A DNA stretch of 58,843 nt from Candidatus Wolfebacteria bacterium (lineage in GTDB: Bacteria; Patescibacteriota; Minisyncoccia; Phycocordibacterales; EsbW-18). The notes below the pieces were generated by a model. It worked only from the letters and a program-made list of their open reading frames with translations. It ran no database searches and had not been told where the DNA came from. Of this stretch, positions 1 to 6,905 are shown piece after piece. Positions within the stretch are counted from its first letter, which is position 1; the number at the start of each line of letters is the position of its first letter. Made by a program: the position numbers and the translations under genes. The stretch is taken from NCBI GenBank assembly GCA_022616195.1, contig JAKEFG010000001.1, positions 1 through 58,843 of the forward strand, in the 5' to 3' direction.

Positions 1-126
1 ACCACTGTCACTGACGACACGCTTCGTTCTGCGGAACGGTATCTGAACGAAGTTCCTCGTCAATGTCTTGGCTTTCGGACGGCGACGGAAGTATTATTAA
101 CGGAGCACGCTAACCGAGTGTCCTAG
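1..126 (+). CDS. IS30-family transposase, C-terminal fragment (cut by window start)
   Basis: Frame 1 is open from the first base to TAG at 124-126 and encodes 41 residues ending in YLNEVPRQCLGFRTATEVLL and a short tail. That is the typical C-terminal end of the DDE integrase domain of IS30 transposases (LN..PR..LG..TP.E.L). It is below the ORF-track length cut-off. The rest of the gene lies upstream of the window, so I cannot tell whether the copy is intact. An AT-rich stretch follows before pilB, where the right inverted repeat should be; I could not pair it because the left end is missing. Confidence 0.75.
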   Translation, partial: TTVTDDTLRSAERYLNEVPRQCLGFRTATEVLLTEHANRVS

Positions 127-234
127 TTGGTGGGTACCTTGAGGTCTGGTTTTCTGCTTCTAATTATACTCCAAAAACAATCTAAAGTCAAGTCATGCTC
201 TGTGCCTCGCCGTAGAGCGGCTCAACTGGTACAC

Positions 235-240
235 TATAAG
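235..240 (+). promoter_or_regulatory. -10-like box close to the pilB start
   Basis: TATAAG ends 8 nt before the pilB ATG and no Shine-Dalgarno sequence is visible. It fits the leaderless pattern seen at several other genes in this window, but no clear -35 was found. Confidence 0.35.
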
Positions 241-248
241 CACGTGTT

Positions 249-1928
249 ATGATTCAATTTGATGAAGACAAGCAGCGCAGTAAGCTGGCACAGCTTCGTG
301 CTGAAGAAGAAGAGGAGCTGGTACAGATCCTCGCAAAGAAAAACGAGCTTTCATATACTGACCTCACCACAACACCGATAAATACCGACGCGCTGCGGCT
401 CATCCGCGAGAAGGACGCGCGGCAAGCACAAGTTGCCGCGTTTGATGTTGTCGGCAAGACGGTTTCAATCGCGACGCGAGCTCCCACATCAACCAAAGTT
501 CAAGAAGTGCTCTCCGGGCTCACGGAACGAGGATACCAGTCAACAATTTTCATGACTTCGGAACGAAGTCTGGAGTCCGCGTGGACGCGCTACGCCGACC
601 TCTCGTATGCACGCGAGAGCAAGGCCGGGGCGCTCGACGTCTCCAACGCGGAAATCAAAGAGTTCTTGGATAAAGCACACGGCCTCGATGACGTAAAAAA
701 ATTCATTGAGGAGACGCTCCGCCTCAAACGAGCCTCGCGTATCTCGCGCATCGTGGAGGTGTTTGTTGGTGCAGCACTTGCGACCAATGCCTCGGACATA
801 CACATCGAGCCGGAGGAGGAGGGTATCCGACTCCGCTTGCGGCTCGACGGCATCCTCACCGATGTAAGCCAATTCAATGAGGACACATACAGTCTCCTAC
901 TATCACGCATCAAGCTGCTCTCTGGGCTGAAGCTTAATATCAAGAACGAGGCTCAGGACGGGCGTTTCAGTATTGAACTCGACGAGAGCGAGATTGAGGT
1001 GCGTACCTCAGTCATCCCCGGACAGTACGGCGAATCAATCGTTATGCGCATCCTGGACCCGAATGCGTTTCTCGTTGATGTTGACCACCTTGGTATTGAT
1101 AGCGACCTCCTCGACATCATCAAGGAAGAAATAGGAAGGCCGAATGGTATGGTGCTTGCTACGGGTCCAACCGGCTCTGGGAAAACAACAACGCTCTACG
1201 CATTTCTCCGCCATATCCACAAGCCATCGATAAAAATCATCACCATTGAGGACCCGATTGAGTATCATCTCAAAGGCGTCGTCCAGACGCAGGTTGACCG
1301 CGCCGAGAAGTATTCCTTCTCGTCAGGACTACGTGCCATTGTGCGGCAGGATCCCGACGTTATTCTCGTCGGTGAAATCCGTGACCGTGATACCGCAGAG
1401 GTCGCCGTACACGCCGCGCTTACCGGGCACCTTGTACTTTCCACACTCCACACCAACAACGCCGCGGGCACATTTCCACGTTTGATCGATCTTGGTGTTG
1501 GCTCGGACGTTATCGGTTCCGCAATGAACCTTGCCCTGGCAGAACGGCTTGTGCGAAAACTTTGCGATGAGTGCAAAGAAGAGGTGCCCGTCGAAGGGCC
1601 GGTGCATGAGCGCATCACAGAAGTGCTCGAGAGTGTTGTTCACAAAGAAAAGATCCGCGGTGTGGAGCGCGGGCGTATGTGGGTCGCAAAGGGGTGTGAC
1701 GCATGTGGCGGCACTGGATACAAGGGGCGTATCGGTATCTTCGAGGGTATCCGTATGAACGAGGCCATCGAAAACGCGGTGCGCAGCAACTCCAGTGAAC
1801 ATGAGATACGCGAAGCAGCAGCACCACAAGGACTCCTCACTATGCCGCAGGACGGTGTTCTCAAGGTGCTTCGCGGCATCACCTCATTCGAAGAACTCAT
1901 CCGGGTGATTGACCTTACAGAAAAGTGA
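249..1928 (+). CDS. pilB: Type IV pilus assembly / type II secretion ATPase PilB (GspE)
   Basis: 559 aa, full length for the PilB/GspE family, the cytoplasmic hexameric ATPase that drives pilus extension. An N-terminal MshEN-like region (about residues 1-150) precedes the ATPase core. Walker A GPTGSGKTTT is near residue 305. The Asp-box/Walker B region (DVILVGEIRDRDTAEVAVHA) is near 370, followed by the His box (LSTLHTNNA). The zinc-binding tetracysteine is present as CDEC (about 437) and CDACGG (about 484). The pilM/N/O/C genes do not follow, so pilB is detached from its usual operon. The ATG at 249 is chosen because a -10-like box lies just upstream and the N-terminus aligns with the family. 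Confidence 0.93.
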   Translation: MIQFDEDKQRSKLAQLRAEEEEELVQILAKKNELSYTDLTTTPINTDALRLIREKDARQAQVAAFDVVGKTVSIATRAPTSTKVQEVLSGLTERGYQSTIFMTSERSLESAWTRYADLSYARESKAGALDVSNAEIKEFLDKAHGLDDVKKFIEETLRLKRASRISRIVEVFVGAALATNASDIHIEPEEEGIRLRLRLDGILTDVSQFNEDTYSLLLSRIKLLSGLKLNIKNEAQDGRFSIELDESEIEVRTSVIPGQYGESIVMRILDPNAFLVDVDHLGIDSDLLDIIKEEIGRPNGMVLATGPTGSGKTTTLYAFLRHIHKPSIKIITIEDPIEYHLKGVVQTQVDRAEKYSFSSGLRAIVRQDPDVILVGEIRDRDTAEVAVHAALTGHLVLSTLHTNNAAGTFPRLIDLGVGSDVIGSAMNLALAERLVRKLCDECKEEVPVEGPVHERITEVLESVVHKEKIRGVERGRMWVAKGCDACGGTGYKGRIGIFEGIRMNEAIENAVRSNSSEHEIREAAAPQGLLTMPQDGVLKVLRGITSFEELIRVIDLTEK

Positions 1929-1940
1929 GTCAGCGATTGC

Positions 1941-1946
1941 TACAAT
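1941..1946 (+). promoter_or_regulatory. Extended -10 promoter element upstream of the structured RNA
   Basis: TACAAT is preceded by TG plus one base (extended -10 form). Transcription would start near 1953, just after the pilB stop. No -35 at standard spacing is seen. Confidence 0.4.
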
Positions 1947-1952
1947 ACAAAA

Positions 1953-2200
1953 CGAAATAGCACCGCCGCAACTATGCAGGGGCGCAAAAATATGCTTAGG
2001 TAAGGAGAGGTGGGTGCAGAAATAAAACATCCAGCCCAGAAGCCTCTAAGCAACCCGACTGAGAGTGTGTTAAGGATACTGCTCGCAGCCCCCTCATTGT
2101 ATCCCTAGGGATACAATGAGGGGAAAACCAGCAAGGTCCTCACTCACCATCTCCTTGTCAAAGGCGTGCGTGTTGCTTAGAGACGTCTGAACTGGAAACA
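1953..2200 (+). ncRNA. Candidate structured non-coding RNA or ruvB leader
   Basis: The 318-nt gap between pilB and ruvB has no plausible ORF but is dense in pairing. A closing stem pairs CTCTAAGCAAC (about 2044-2054) with GTTGCTTAGAG (about 2172-2182). Inside are a hairpin at 2061-2084, a near-perfect hairpin at 2090-2123 (arm CCCTCATTGTATCCC) and a smaller one near 2132-2157. A second long-range pairing, AAGGAGAGGTGGGTG (2002-2016) with CACTCACCATCTCCTT (2141-2156), crosses the closing stem, so it forms a pseudoknot or an alternative fold. An extended -10 (TGC-TACAAT, 1941-1946) precedes it. I see no RNase P, tmRNA or SRP RNA signature. 6S RNA is possible but unproven. Confidence 0.5.
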
Positions 2201-2246
2201 AGCTCTTACGCCAGACACAGGCAGTATATTAGCATATATAAAATAA

Positions 2247-3287
2247 ATGTCAAGTACCCCCCGTACAAAGCACAAAAAGACCCTCGGAGACACACCCGTC
2301 GGGCGAGAAGCACAGTTTCTGGACCAAACTTTACGCCCGACAACATGGAATGAATACGTCGGGCAAAAGCATATCAAGGACAATGTCGCCATTCTTCTTG
2401 CTGCGGCGCGTGGACGCGGGCACGCACCAGAACATCTTCTCTTTCACGGTCCGCCCGGGCTGGGAAAGACTACACTTGCTCACCTCATCGCGCACGAGAC
2501 GGGTGCGCAGATGCGCGCAACGTCGGGTCCTGCCATCGAACGCGTCGGCGACCTTGCCTCAATTCTCACCAACCTGTCGCCCGGTGACATCCTCTTCATT
2601 GACGAGGTGCACCGGCTCAACAAAATTATTGAGGAGGTGCTCTATCCTGCGATGGAGACCGGTGCTTTAGATATCATCATTGGCAAGGGTCCCTCAGCAC
2701 GCACTATTCAGCTTGAGTTGCCACCATTTACACTCATCGCAGCGACAACACGCATTGCGCTCCTCTCGGGACCATTGCGCTCTCGTTTCTCGGGTGGCAC
2801 CTTCAAACTCAACTACTATACCGAGGGTGAGATACAAAGTATTCTTGAGCGCTCCGCCCGACTCCTCGGCATTCCGGACGACGGCGAAGCACTTATCGAG
2901 ATAGCCAAGCGCAGCCGCGCCACACCGCGCACCGCAAACTACCTTTTGAAGCGCGCCCGTGACTTTGCACAAGTTGAAAAACTCCCATTCTCTCGTAAGA
3001 CCGTCTCTCAAGCACTTGTGCTCTTGGGTGTTGACGATGTTGGACTCTTTCCTTCAGACCGCGTGGTGATTGAGACAATTATTGACAAATTTGACGGCGG
3101 ACCGGTGGGACTCACCACGCTTGCGTCGGCAACTTCAGACGATGCTGCAACCATCGAAGAGGTGTACGAACCGTATCTGATGCAACTCGGGTTTCTTGAG
3201 CGCACGCCGCGTGGGCGCATCGTTACCAAACGCGGCTACAAACACCTCGGCAAGCGTACCCTCAACGCGCAAGAGAAACTTTTATAA
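2247..3287 (+). CDS. ruvB: Holliday junction branch-migration ATPase RuvB
   Basis: 346 aa, normal length. RuvB is the AAA+ motor that, with RuvA, drives branch migration of Holliday junctions for RuvC to cut. The N-terminal family motif (LRPTTWNEYVGQ) is present. Walker A GPPGLGKTTLAH is near residue 68, Walker B is seen as LFIDEVHRL, and sensor and arginine-finger regions (PLRSRF) follow. A C-terminal winged helix ends with RTPRGRIVTKRGYKHL. ruvC is encoded 1.5 kb downstream on the same strand; ruvA is not in the window. The stop is 5 nt before the next start, so cotranscription with the coiled-coil gene is likely. Confidence 0.96.
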   Translation: MSSTPRTKHKKTLGDTPVGREAQFLDQTLRPTTWNEYVGQKHIKDNVAILLAAARGRGHAPEHLLFHGPPGLGKTTLAHLIAHETGAQMRATSGPAIERVGDLASILTNLSPGDILFIDEVHRLNKIIEEVLYPAMETGALDIIIGKGPSARTIQLELPPFTLIAATTRIALLSGPLRSRFSGGTFKLNYYTEGEIQSILERSARLLGIPDDGEALIEIAKRSRATPRTANYLLKRARDFAQVEKLPFSRKTVSQALVLLGVDDVGLFPSDRVVIETIIDKFDGGPVGLTTLASATSDDAATIEEVYEPYLMQLGFLERTPRGRIVTKRGYKHLGKRTLNAQEKLL

Positions 3288-3292
3288 CAACC

Positions 3293-4222
3293 ATGGCGAC
3301 TTTTGACGACAACGACAAGCTGCGCACAGAGGCGGAAGAAGACACCCGCGCCGCCAAGGAACGGGAGCGTATTCGCGAGGAGCGCAAAAAGCGTTCGGAG
3401 CGGGAACGACTTGAGCGTGAACTTGAGCAGGTAAAGCGTGAATTGGAGCGTGAGGAAAAAACCGTTACGTCCCTAACCGGAGAGCTCAACGAGCTTGAAG
3501 ACGCGCTTGAAACAGAGAAGCGGGCAAGCGGCGTTGCGGCTCGCCGCGACACGGGCACGGACCGGGACGCGGACGAACTCGAGAAAAAACAAGGGGAACT
3601 CTTCAAGCTCAAGAACAAGCAGGGGACCGCGGCAAGCCACCTGAAAACGCTTGAGCGGGAGCTTCCGAAACTCGCCGACCGGGAAAAGGGCGTCGCGGTT
3701 CGCGCGGAACGCGAGGAAAAAGAACTCGCGGCCCTACGGGAAACGGAGTCCGCGCTCCTCCGCGACGAGGAAGAAACCAAACAAGCTATCGCCGAGCTCA
3801 AGCGGCAGCTTGCCGAACGCGAAATCAATTTGAGAGATCTGGAAACGAAACTCGGGGACGCGCGGAAGAAAGAAAAAGCGCACGAGGAAATACTGCGGCA
3901 TACGGAGGACGAGCGCGAAACGGGCGAGGATAGCGCGGAACGGAAAGTCGAGACGGAGCGTCTCAAGCATGATATGCAAACGATGGAGGAGACAAAAAAG
4001 CGCCTTGAGCGGGAGGTCGCCGAACTCAAGAAAAAAGTCGAGGAGCGGGAGGAAGAGCGACAGGAAGTGGTGCGAGGAGCGGCACGTGCCGATGAGGAGC
4101 GCCGCCTGCACATTCGCCAGCGGGAAGAGCGCGAGCGCAAGCTTCAAATTGCGAACCAAAACGTTGTGCGCCTCACAGAACACATCAAAAGACTGGAGAG
4201 AAAAATACAAGGAGCAGTATGA
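3293..4222 (+). CDS. Highly charged coiled-coil protein of unknown function
   Basis: 309 aa, almost entirely Glu, Lys, Arg, Leu and Ala in heptad-like order (for example ERERIREERKKRSERERLE). This predicts a continuous long alpha-helical coiled coil with no signal peptide, membrane segment or catalytic motif. It starts 5 nt after ruvB, so it is probably in that operon. It resembles SMC- or myosin-like rods only by composition, and I would not assign a function. The opposite strand carries a long Ser/Arg-rich ORF (3262-4140) that is a shadow of this composition. Confidence 0.75.
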   Translation: MATFDDNDKLRTEAEEDTRAAKERERIREERKKRSERERLERELEQVKRELEREEKTVTSLTGELNELEDALETEKRASGVAARRDTGTDRDADELEKKQGELFKLKNKQGTAASHLKTLERELPKLADREKGVAVRAEREEKELAALRETESALLRDEEETKQAIAELKRQLAEREINLRDLETKLGDARKKEKAHEEILRHTEDERETGEDSAERKVETERLKHDMQTMEETKKRLEREVAELKKKVEEREEERQEVVRGAARADEERRLHIRQREERERKLQIANQNVVRLTEHIKRLERKIQGAV

Positions 4223-4293
4223 AATATATGTGTGCCGCAAGAACTCTTCACATGAGTCGTAGGGCACTGCTTGATATGCGATACGGGATGCGC

Positions 4294-4299
4294 GATACT
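4294..4299 (+). promoter_or_regulatory. -10-like box 7 nt before yebC (leaderless candidate)
   Basis: GATACT ends 7 nt before the yebC ATG at 4307. There is no Shine-Dalgarno sequence in between, so transcription would start at or next to the start codon. Confidence 0.35.
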
Positions 4300-4306
4300 A
4301 ACGCTC

Positions 4307-4840
4307 ATGAGCGGACACTCCAAATGGTCTAAGGTTAAACATAAGAAAGCGGTAACGGATGCAAAGAAGAGCCGCGAGTTCAGTAAACTCGTGCGGCTCA
4401 TCAAAGCGGAGGCACGGCAGACAGGCGGCGATATAAACAGTCCAAAGTTGAAGGCGGTAGTTGAGAAAGCAAAAGCCGTCAACATGCCCAAAGATAACAT
4501 TGAACGGGCGGTACGAAGCGCGACCGACACCAGCGGCGAGAGCTATGATGCGGCCACATATGAAGCGTATGGTCCCGGCGGCGCCGCAATGATTATTGAG
4601 ATACTCACAGACAACCGCAATCGCGCGGCGGCGGAGATAAAACATATTTTTTCCAAGCGCGGACTCGCTATTGCCTCGCCAGGGGCTGCAAGCTGGGTAT
4701 TTTCCAAAGACGAGCGTGGCGAGTGGCGACCAAAACAAACGCTCACTCTCAATAACCCAGACCGCACGAGTTTGAACGAGCTTATTGAGGAGCTTGAAAA
4801 CAACGACGATGTACAGAATGTATTCACTAACGCCGCCTAG
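4307..4840 (+). CDS. yebC: YebC/TACO1-family protein lacking the middle domain
   Basis: The family N-terminus MSGHSKWSKVKHKKA sets the start at 4307, not the TTG used by the ORF track. YebC-family proteins act as transcriptional regulators or as ribosome-associated factors that relieve stalling. This copy is 177 aa, whereas the family is normally about 240-250. After GAASWVFSKDERG the sequence passes within about 25 residues to the C-terminal LIEELENNDDVQNVFTN motif, so most of the middle alpha/beta domain is absent although the reading frame is intact. ruvC begins 2 nt after the stop, the conserved yebC-ruvC linkage. Confidence 0.88.
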   Translation: MSGHSKWSKVKHKKAVTDAKKSREFSKLVRLIKAEARQTGGDINSPKLKAVVEKAKAVNMPKDNIERAVRSATDTSGESYDAATYEAYGPGGAAMIIEILTDNRNRAAAEIKHIFSKRGLAIASPGAASWVFSKDERGEWRPKQTLTLNNPDRTSLNELIEELENNDDVQNVFTNAA

Positions 4841-4842
4841 AT

Positions 4843-5322
4843 ATGCGCGTCATCGGCATTGATCCAGGATATGACCGTCTTGGTGTCGCCGTTGTGGAAC
4901 GGAGGGGCGAGAAAAATCACGTGTTGTTCTCAACTTGTCTTGAGGCGTCGCGCTCGCTTTCTTTCTCCGAGCGCATCAGAACGGGCGCCGCAGGTGTGGC
5001 AGACATTGTTACAAAATACCGACCGACCGCGGCGGCGATAGAAAAAACATTTTTTAGCAAAAATCAGAAGACAGCCATCGCCGTCTCCGAAGCGCGCGGT
5101 GCAATTCTTTACGTCCTCGCCAACGCGGAGGTGCCGATAACCGAATACACACCGCAGGAGGTAAAAATTGCGGTCACTGGATACGGCAAGAGCGGCAAAG
5201 ACCATGTCGCTGACATGGTGTCGCGACTCACTGTACTCGACGACGCGACGCGACGCGACGACGAGTTTGACGCCGTGGCAATTGCCCTCACCCACCTGGC
5301 AAGTACCAAAGACTTCTCCTAG
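4843..5322 (+). CDS. ruvC: Crossover junction endodeoxyribonuclease RuvC
   Basis: 159 aa, normal length. RuvC is the RNase H-fold resolvase that cuts Holliday junctions symmetrically. The first catalytic Asp lies in MRVIGIDPGYDRLG. The second acidic residue is the Glu in AAIEKTFFSKN, and the C-terminal acidic pair lies in RRDDEFDAVAIALTH. It is translated directly after yebC with a 2-nt gap. With ruvB upstream it supplies two of the three resolvasome parts. Confidence 0.95.
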   Translation: MRVIGIDPGYDRLGVAVVERRGEKNHVLFSTCLEASRSLSFSERIRTGAAGVADIVTKYRPTAAAIEKTFFSKNQKTAIAVSEARGAILYVLANAEVPITEYTPQEVKIAVTGYGKSGKDHVADMVSRLTVLDDATRRDDEFDAVAIALTHLASTKDFS

Positions 5323-5337
5323 TGGCTCTGTAGAGCG

Positions 5338-5346
5338 TTATCCACA
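5338..5346 (+). promoter_or_regulatory. Perfect DnaA box (TTATCCACA)
   Basis: An exact match to the E. coli-type DnaA box lies in the gap after ruvC. It stands alone there, about 5 kb from dnaA. A single 9-mer can occur by chance, so its role is uncertain. Confidence 0.4.
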
Positions 5347-5470
5347 GCATGCCGGTGAGACCCTTGACAGGTTTGGTGGGTTTGTTAAAAATATCTGCGT
5401 CCGCAAATCAGTATTGCTGATTGGGCGGGCACTAGGTCGCATTTACGTGACTAATCACAGAACTCACACA

Positions 5471-5611
5471 ATGGATCTCGCAAGTTTGGATCTTGATTTC
5501 CTCGCAATGTCAGAAGATGAGGAAGACCTCCCCGAAATAGAAGACGGCGAAGAACAGGGGGGTACGAGCGACGACGTAGTCGGCGCGGACGAAGAGGAAG
5601 AGGAAATGTAG
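5471..5611 (+). CDS. Small acidic protein (46 aa), unknown
   Basis: ATG at 5471 opens a 46-residue frame (MDLASLDLDFLAMSEDEEDL...) that is about one third Asp/Glu and ends just before a strong terminator. A TTGACA at 5364-5369 could serve as the promoter -35. The ORF track merges it into a longer frame starting at 5168 inside ruvC, which is unlikely. No domain is recognised. The terminator placed 16 nt after the stop supports a real transcript, but the coding call is tentative. Confidence 0.5.
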   Translation: MDLASLDLDFLAMSEDEEDLPEIEDGEEQGGTSDDVVGADEEEEEM

Positions 5612-5627
5612 ATCCGGAATCGGAATA

Positions 5628-5661
5628 AGAAATACCCCACACAATGTGTGGGGTATTTCTT
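5628..5661. terminator. Bidirectional intrinsic terminator between the acidic ORF and tyrS
   Basis: The arm AGAAATACCCCACACA folds onto its complement with a minimal loop, flanked by A-rich and T-rich ends. It lies between convergent genes and touches the tyrS stop codon. Confidence 0.8.
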
Positions 5662-6862
5662 ATTCTGGAACAATCCTCACAAACCGTCGTTTGCCGACTT
5701 TGAGCGTCAAAGGTTCCTGTATACTATGCGAGTCATCGGTTATTGGGCTGTCAGCATCCGTGTTGTGTATAGCCCTCTGTTTCACAAGCCGCCGAAACTC
5801 AGATTTTGACTCCACAACTCCGTTTCCAACAAGAACATTCGCAAGTGTTACCCCCCTCGGCACCCGGAGTTCCTGAATACCCTCCGGAATATTGCCTTCC
5901 GAAAACGTTTTAATGAAGTCCTCCTTTGCTCGACGAGTCCCGTCCTCGCCGTGGTACATCCGAACAATCTCTCCGGCAAGAGCCATTTTTGCCTCTTTTG
6001 GGTGTAGGGCGAGAATCTCCTCTTGTCGGGGCGCGGAAAAATCCGTACAAACGTCAAGATAGATTGGTACAAGATTGTCGCGCATCGACATAAGCTTTCC
6101 GAACATTTGTGTTGGGGTGTCAGTAATGTAGACACAGTTTCCAAACGATTTACTCATCTTTCGGCCATCGGTACCTTCAATGAGACGTGTTGTTAATACG
6201 AACTTGTCACGCCCGCCAAATGCCGCTTGAAGATGACGGCCGGCAAGCATGTTGAACTCTTGGTCTGACCCACCAAGCTCAGCGTCTACATCAAGCACAA
6301 CTGAGTCGTACCCGACCATAAGAGGGTACAGGAACTCATGGAGCCGTATTGGTTTTCCGTCACGCATGCGTCTTTCAAACATGTCACGTTGGAGCATTTG
6401 CTGGACAGTAAATTTGCTCGCGAGTGAAACTATCTTTTCGAAATCGACAGTATCGAGCCACTCGTGATTGTAGCGGACCTCAACACGTGAAAAGTCCAAA
6501 ACCTTCTCGGCTTGTCTCCTATAGCCTTTAAAGTTCTCTCTAACCTCCTCTCGGGAAAGCTGTGTACGTTCGGCGTCTCGGTCAGTTGGATCGCCAATCA
6601 TCGCTGTAAAACTTCCTACAACAAAAATAATGTGGTGCCCCAATTCGGAGAATTGTTTGAGCTTCCGCAGCGGCACCGTGTGTCCGAGGTGAAGCTTTGC
6701 ACTGTTTGGGTCAATACCAAAGTAAACCCTAAGCTGTTCGCCGGACGAAAGTTTCTTAAGTGCCAATTCGCGCGGAATGACGTTTTCAACCCCACGAGTA
6801 AGCACCTCGCCTATCCTTCTTGGGTCGGTCACCACGTCGTGTTTCCCTCTAAAACCAAACAT
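5660..6862 (-). CDS. tyrS: Tyrosyl-tRNA synthetase
   Basis: 400 aa from the ATG at 6862 (MFGFRGKHDVVTDPRRIGEV). The ORF track extends 36 codons further into the divergent gene, which is rejected because an extended -10 lies 6 nt before this ATG. It is a class Ic aminoacyl-tRNA synthetase that charges tRNA-Tyr. The HIGH-type motif is HLGH in AKLHLGHTVPL and the KMSKS motif is KMSKSFGN. An S4-like RNA-binding domain follows at the C-terminus (VTLANVLVGNGVVESKSEFR to the end). The order and length fit the TyrZ-like branch. Confidence 0.93.
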   Translation of the reverse strand: MFGFRGKHDVVTDPRRIGEVLTRGVENVIPRELALKKLSSGEQLRVYFGIDPNSAKLHLGHTVPLRKLKQFSELGHHIIFVVGSFTAMIGDPTDRDAERTQLSREEVRENFKGYRRQAEKVLDFSRVEVRYNHEWLDTVDFEKIVSLASKFTVQQMLQRDMFERRMRDGKPIRLHEFLYPLMVGYDSVVLDVDAELGGSDQEFNMLAGRHLQAAFGGRDKFVLTTRLIEGTDGRKMSKSFGNCVYITDTPTQMFGKLMSMRDNLVPIYLDVCTDFSAPRQEEILALHPKEAKMALAGEIVRMYHGEDGTRRAKEDFIKTFSEGNIPEGIQELRVPRGVTLANVLVGNGVVESKSEFRRLVKQRAIHNTDADSPITDDSHSIQEPLTLKVGKRRFVRIVPE

Positions 6863-6868
6863 GTGTTT

Positions 6869-6874
6869 AGTGTA
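6869..6874 (-). promoter_or_regulatory. Extended -10 for leaderless tyrS
   Basis: On the minus strand TGC-TACACT ends 6 nt before the tyrS ATG, the distance expected for a transcript beginning at the start codon. Confidence 0.5.
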
Positions 6875-6889
6875 GCATCCTCTCTGTGG

Positions 6890-6895
6890 TATCAT
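6890..6895 (+). promoter_or_regulatory. Extended -10 for the class A PBP gene
   Basis: TGG-TATCAT ends 10 nt before the ATG at 6906. The leader would be only about 4 nt with no Shine-Dalgarno sequence. Confidence 0.4.
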
Positions 6896-6905
6896 AACCC
6901 CGCGC

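Noticed and set aside
1953-2200. RNase P RNA, SRP RNA or hammerhead identity for the pilB-ruvB RNA
   Set aside because: The RNase P core (GAGGAAAGUCC), the SRP loop (GGAAGCAG) and the hammerhead core (CUGAUGA...GAAA) are all absent on both strands.
3262-4140. 292-aa minus-strand Ser/Arg-rich ORF
   Set aside because: Mirror of the Glu/Lys/Arg codons of the coiled-coil gene on the plus strand; no start signal and no family.
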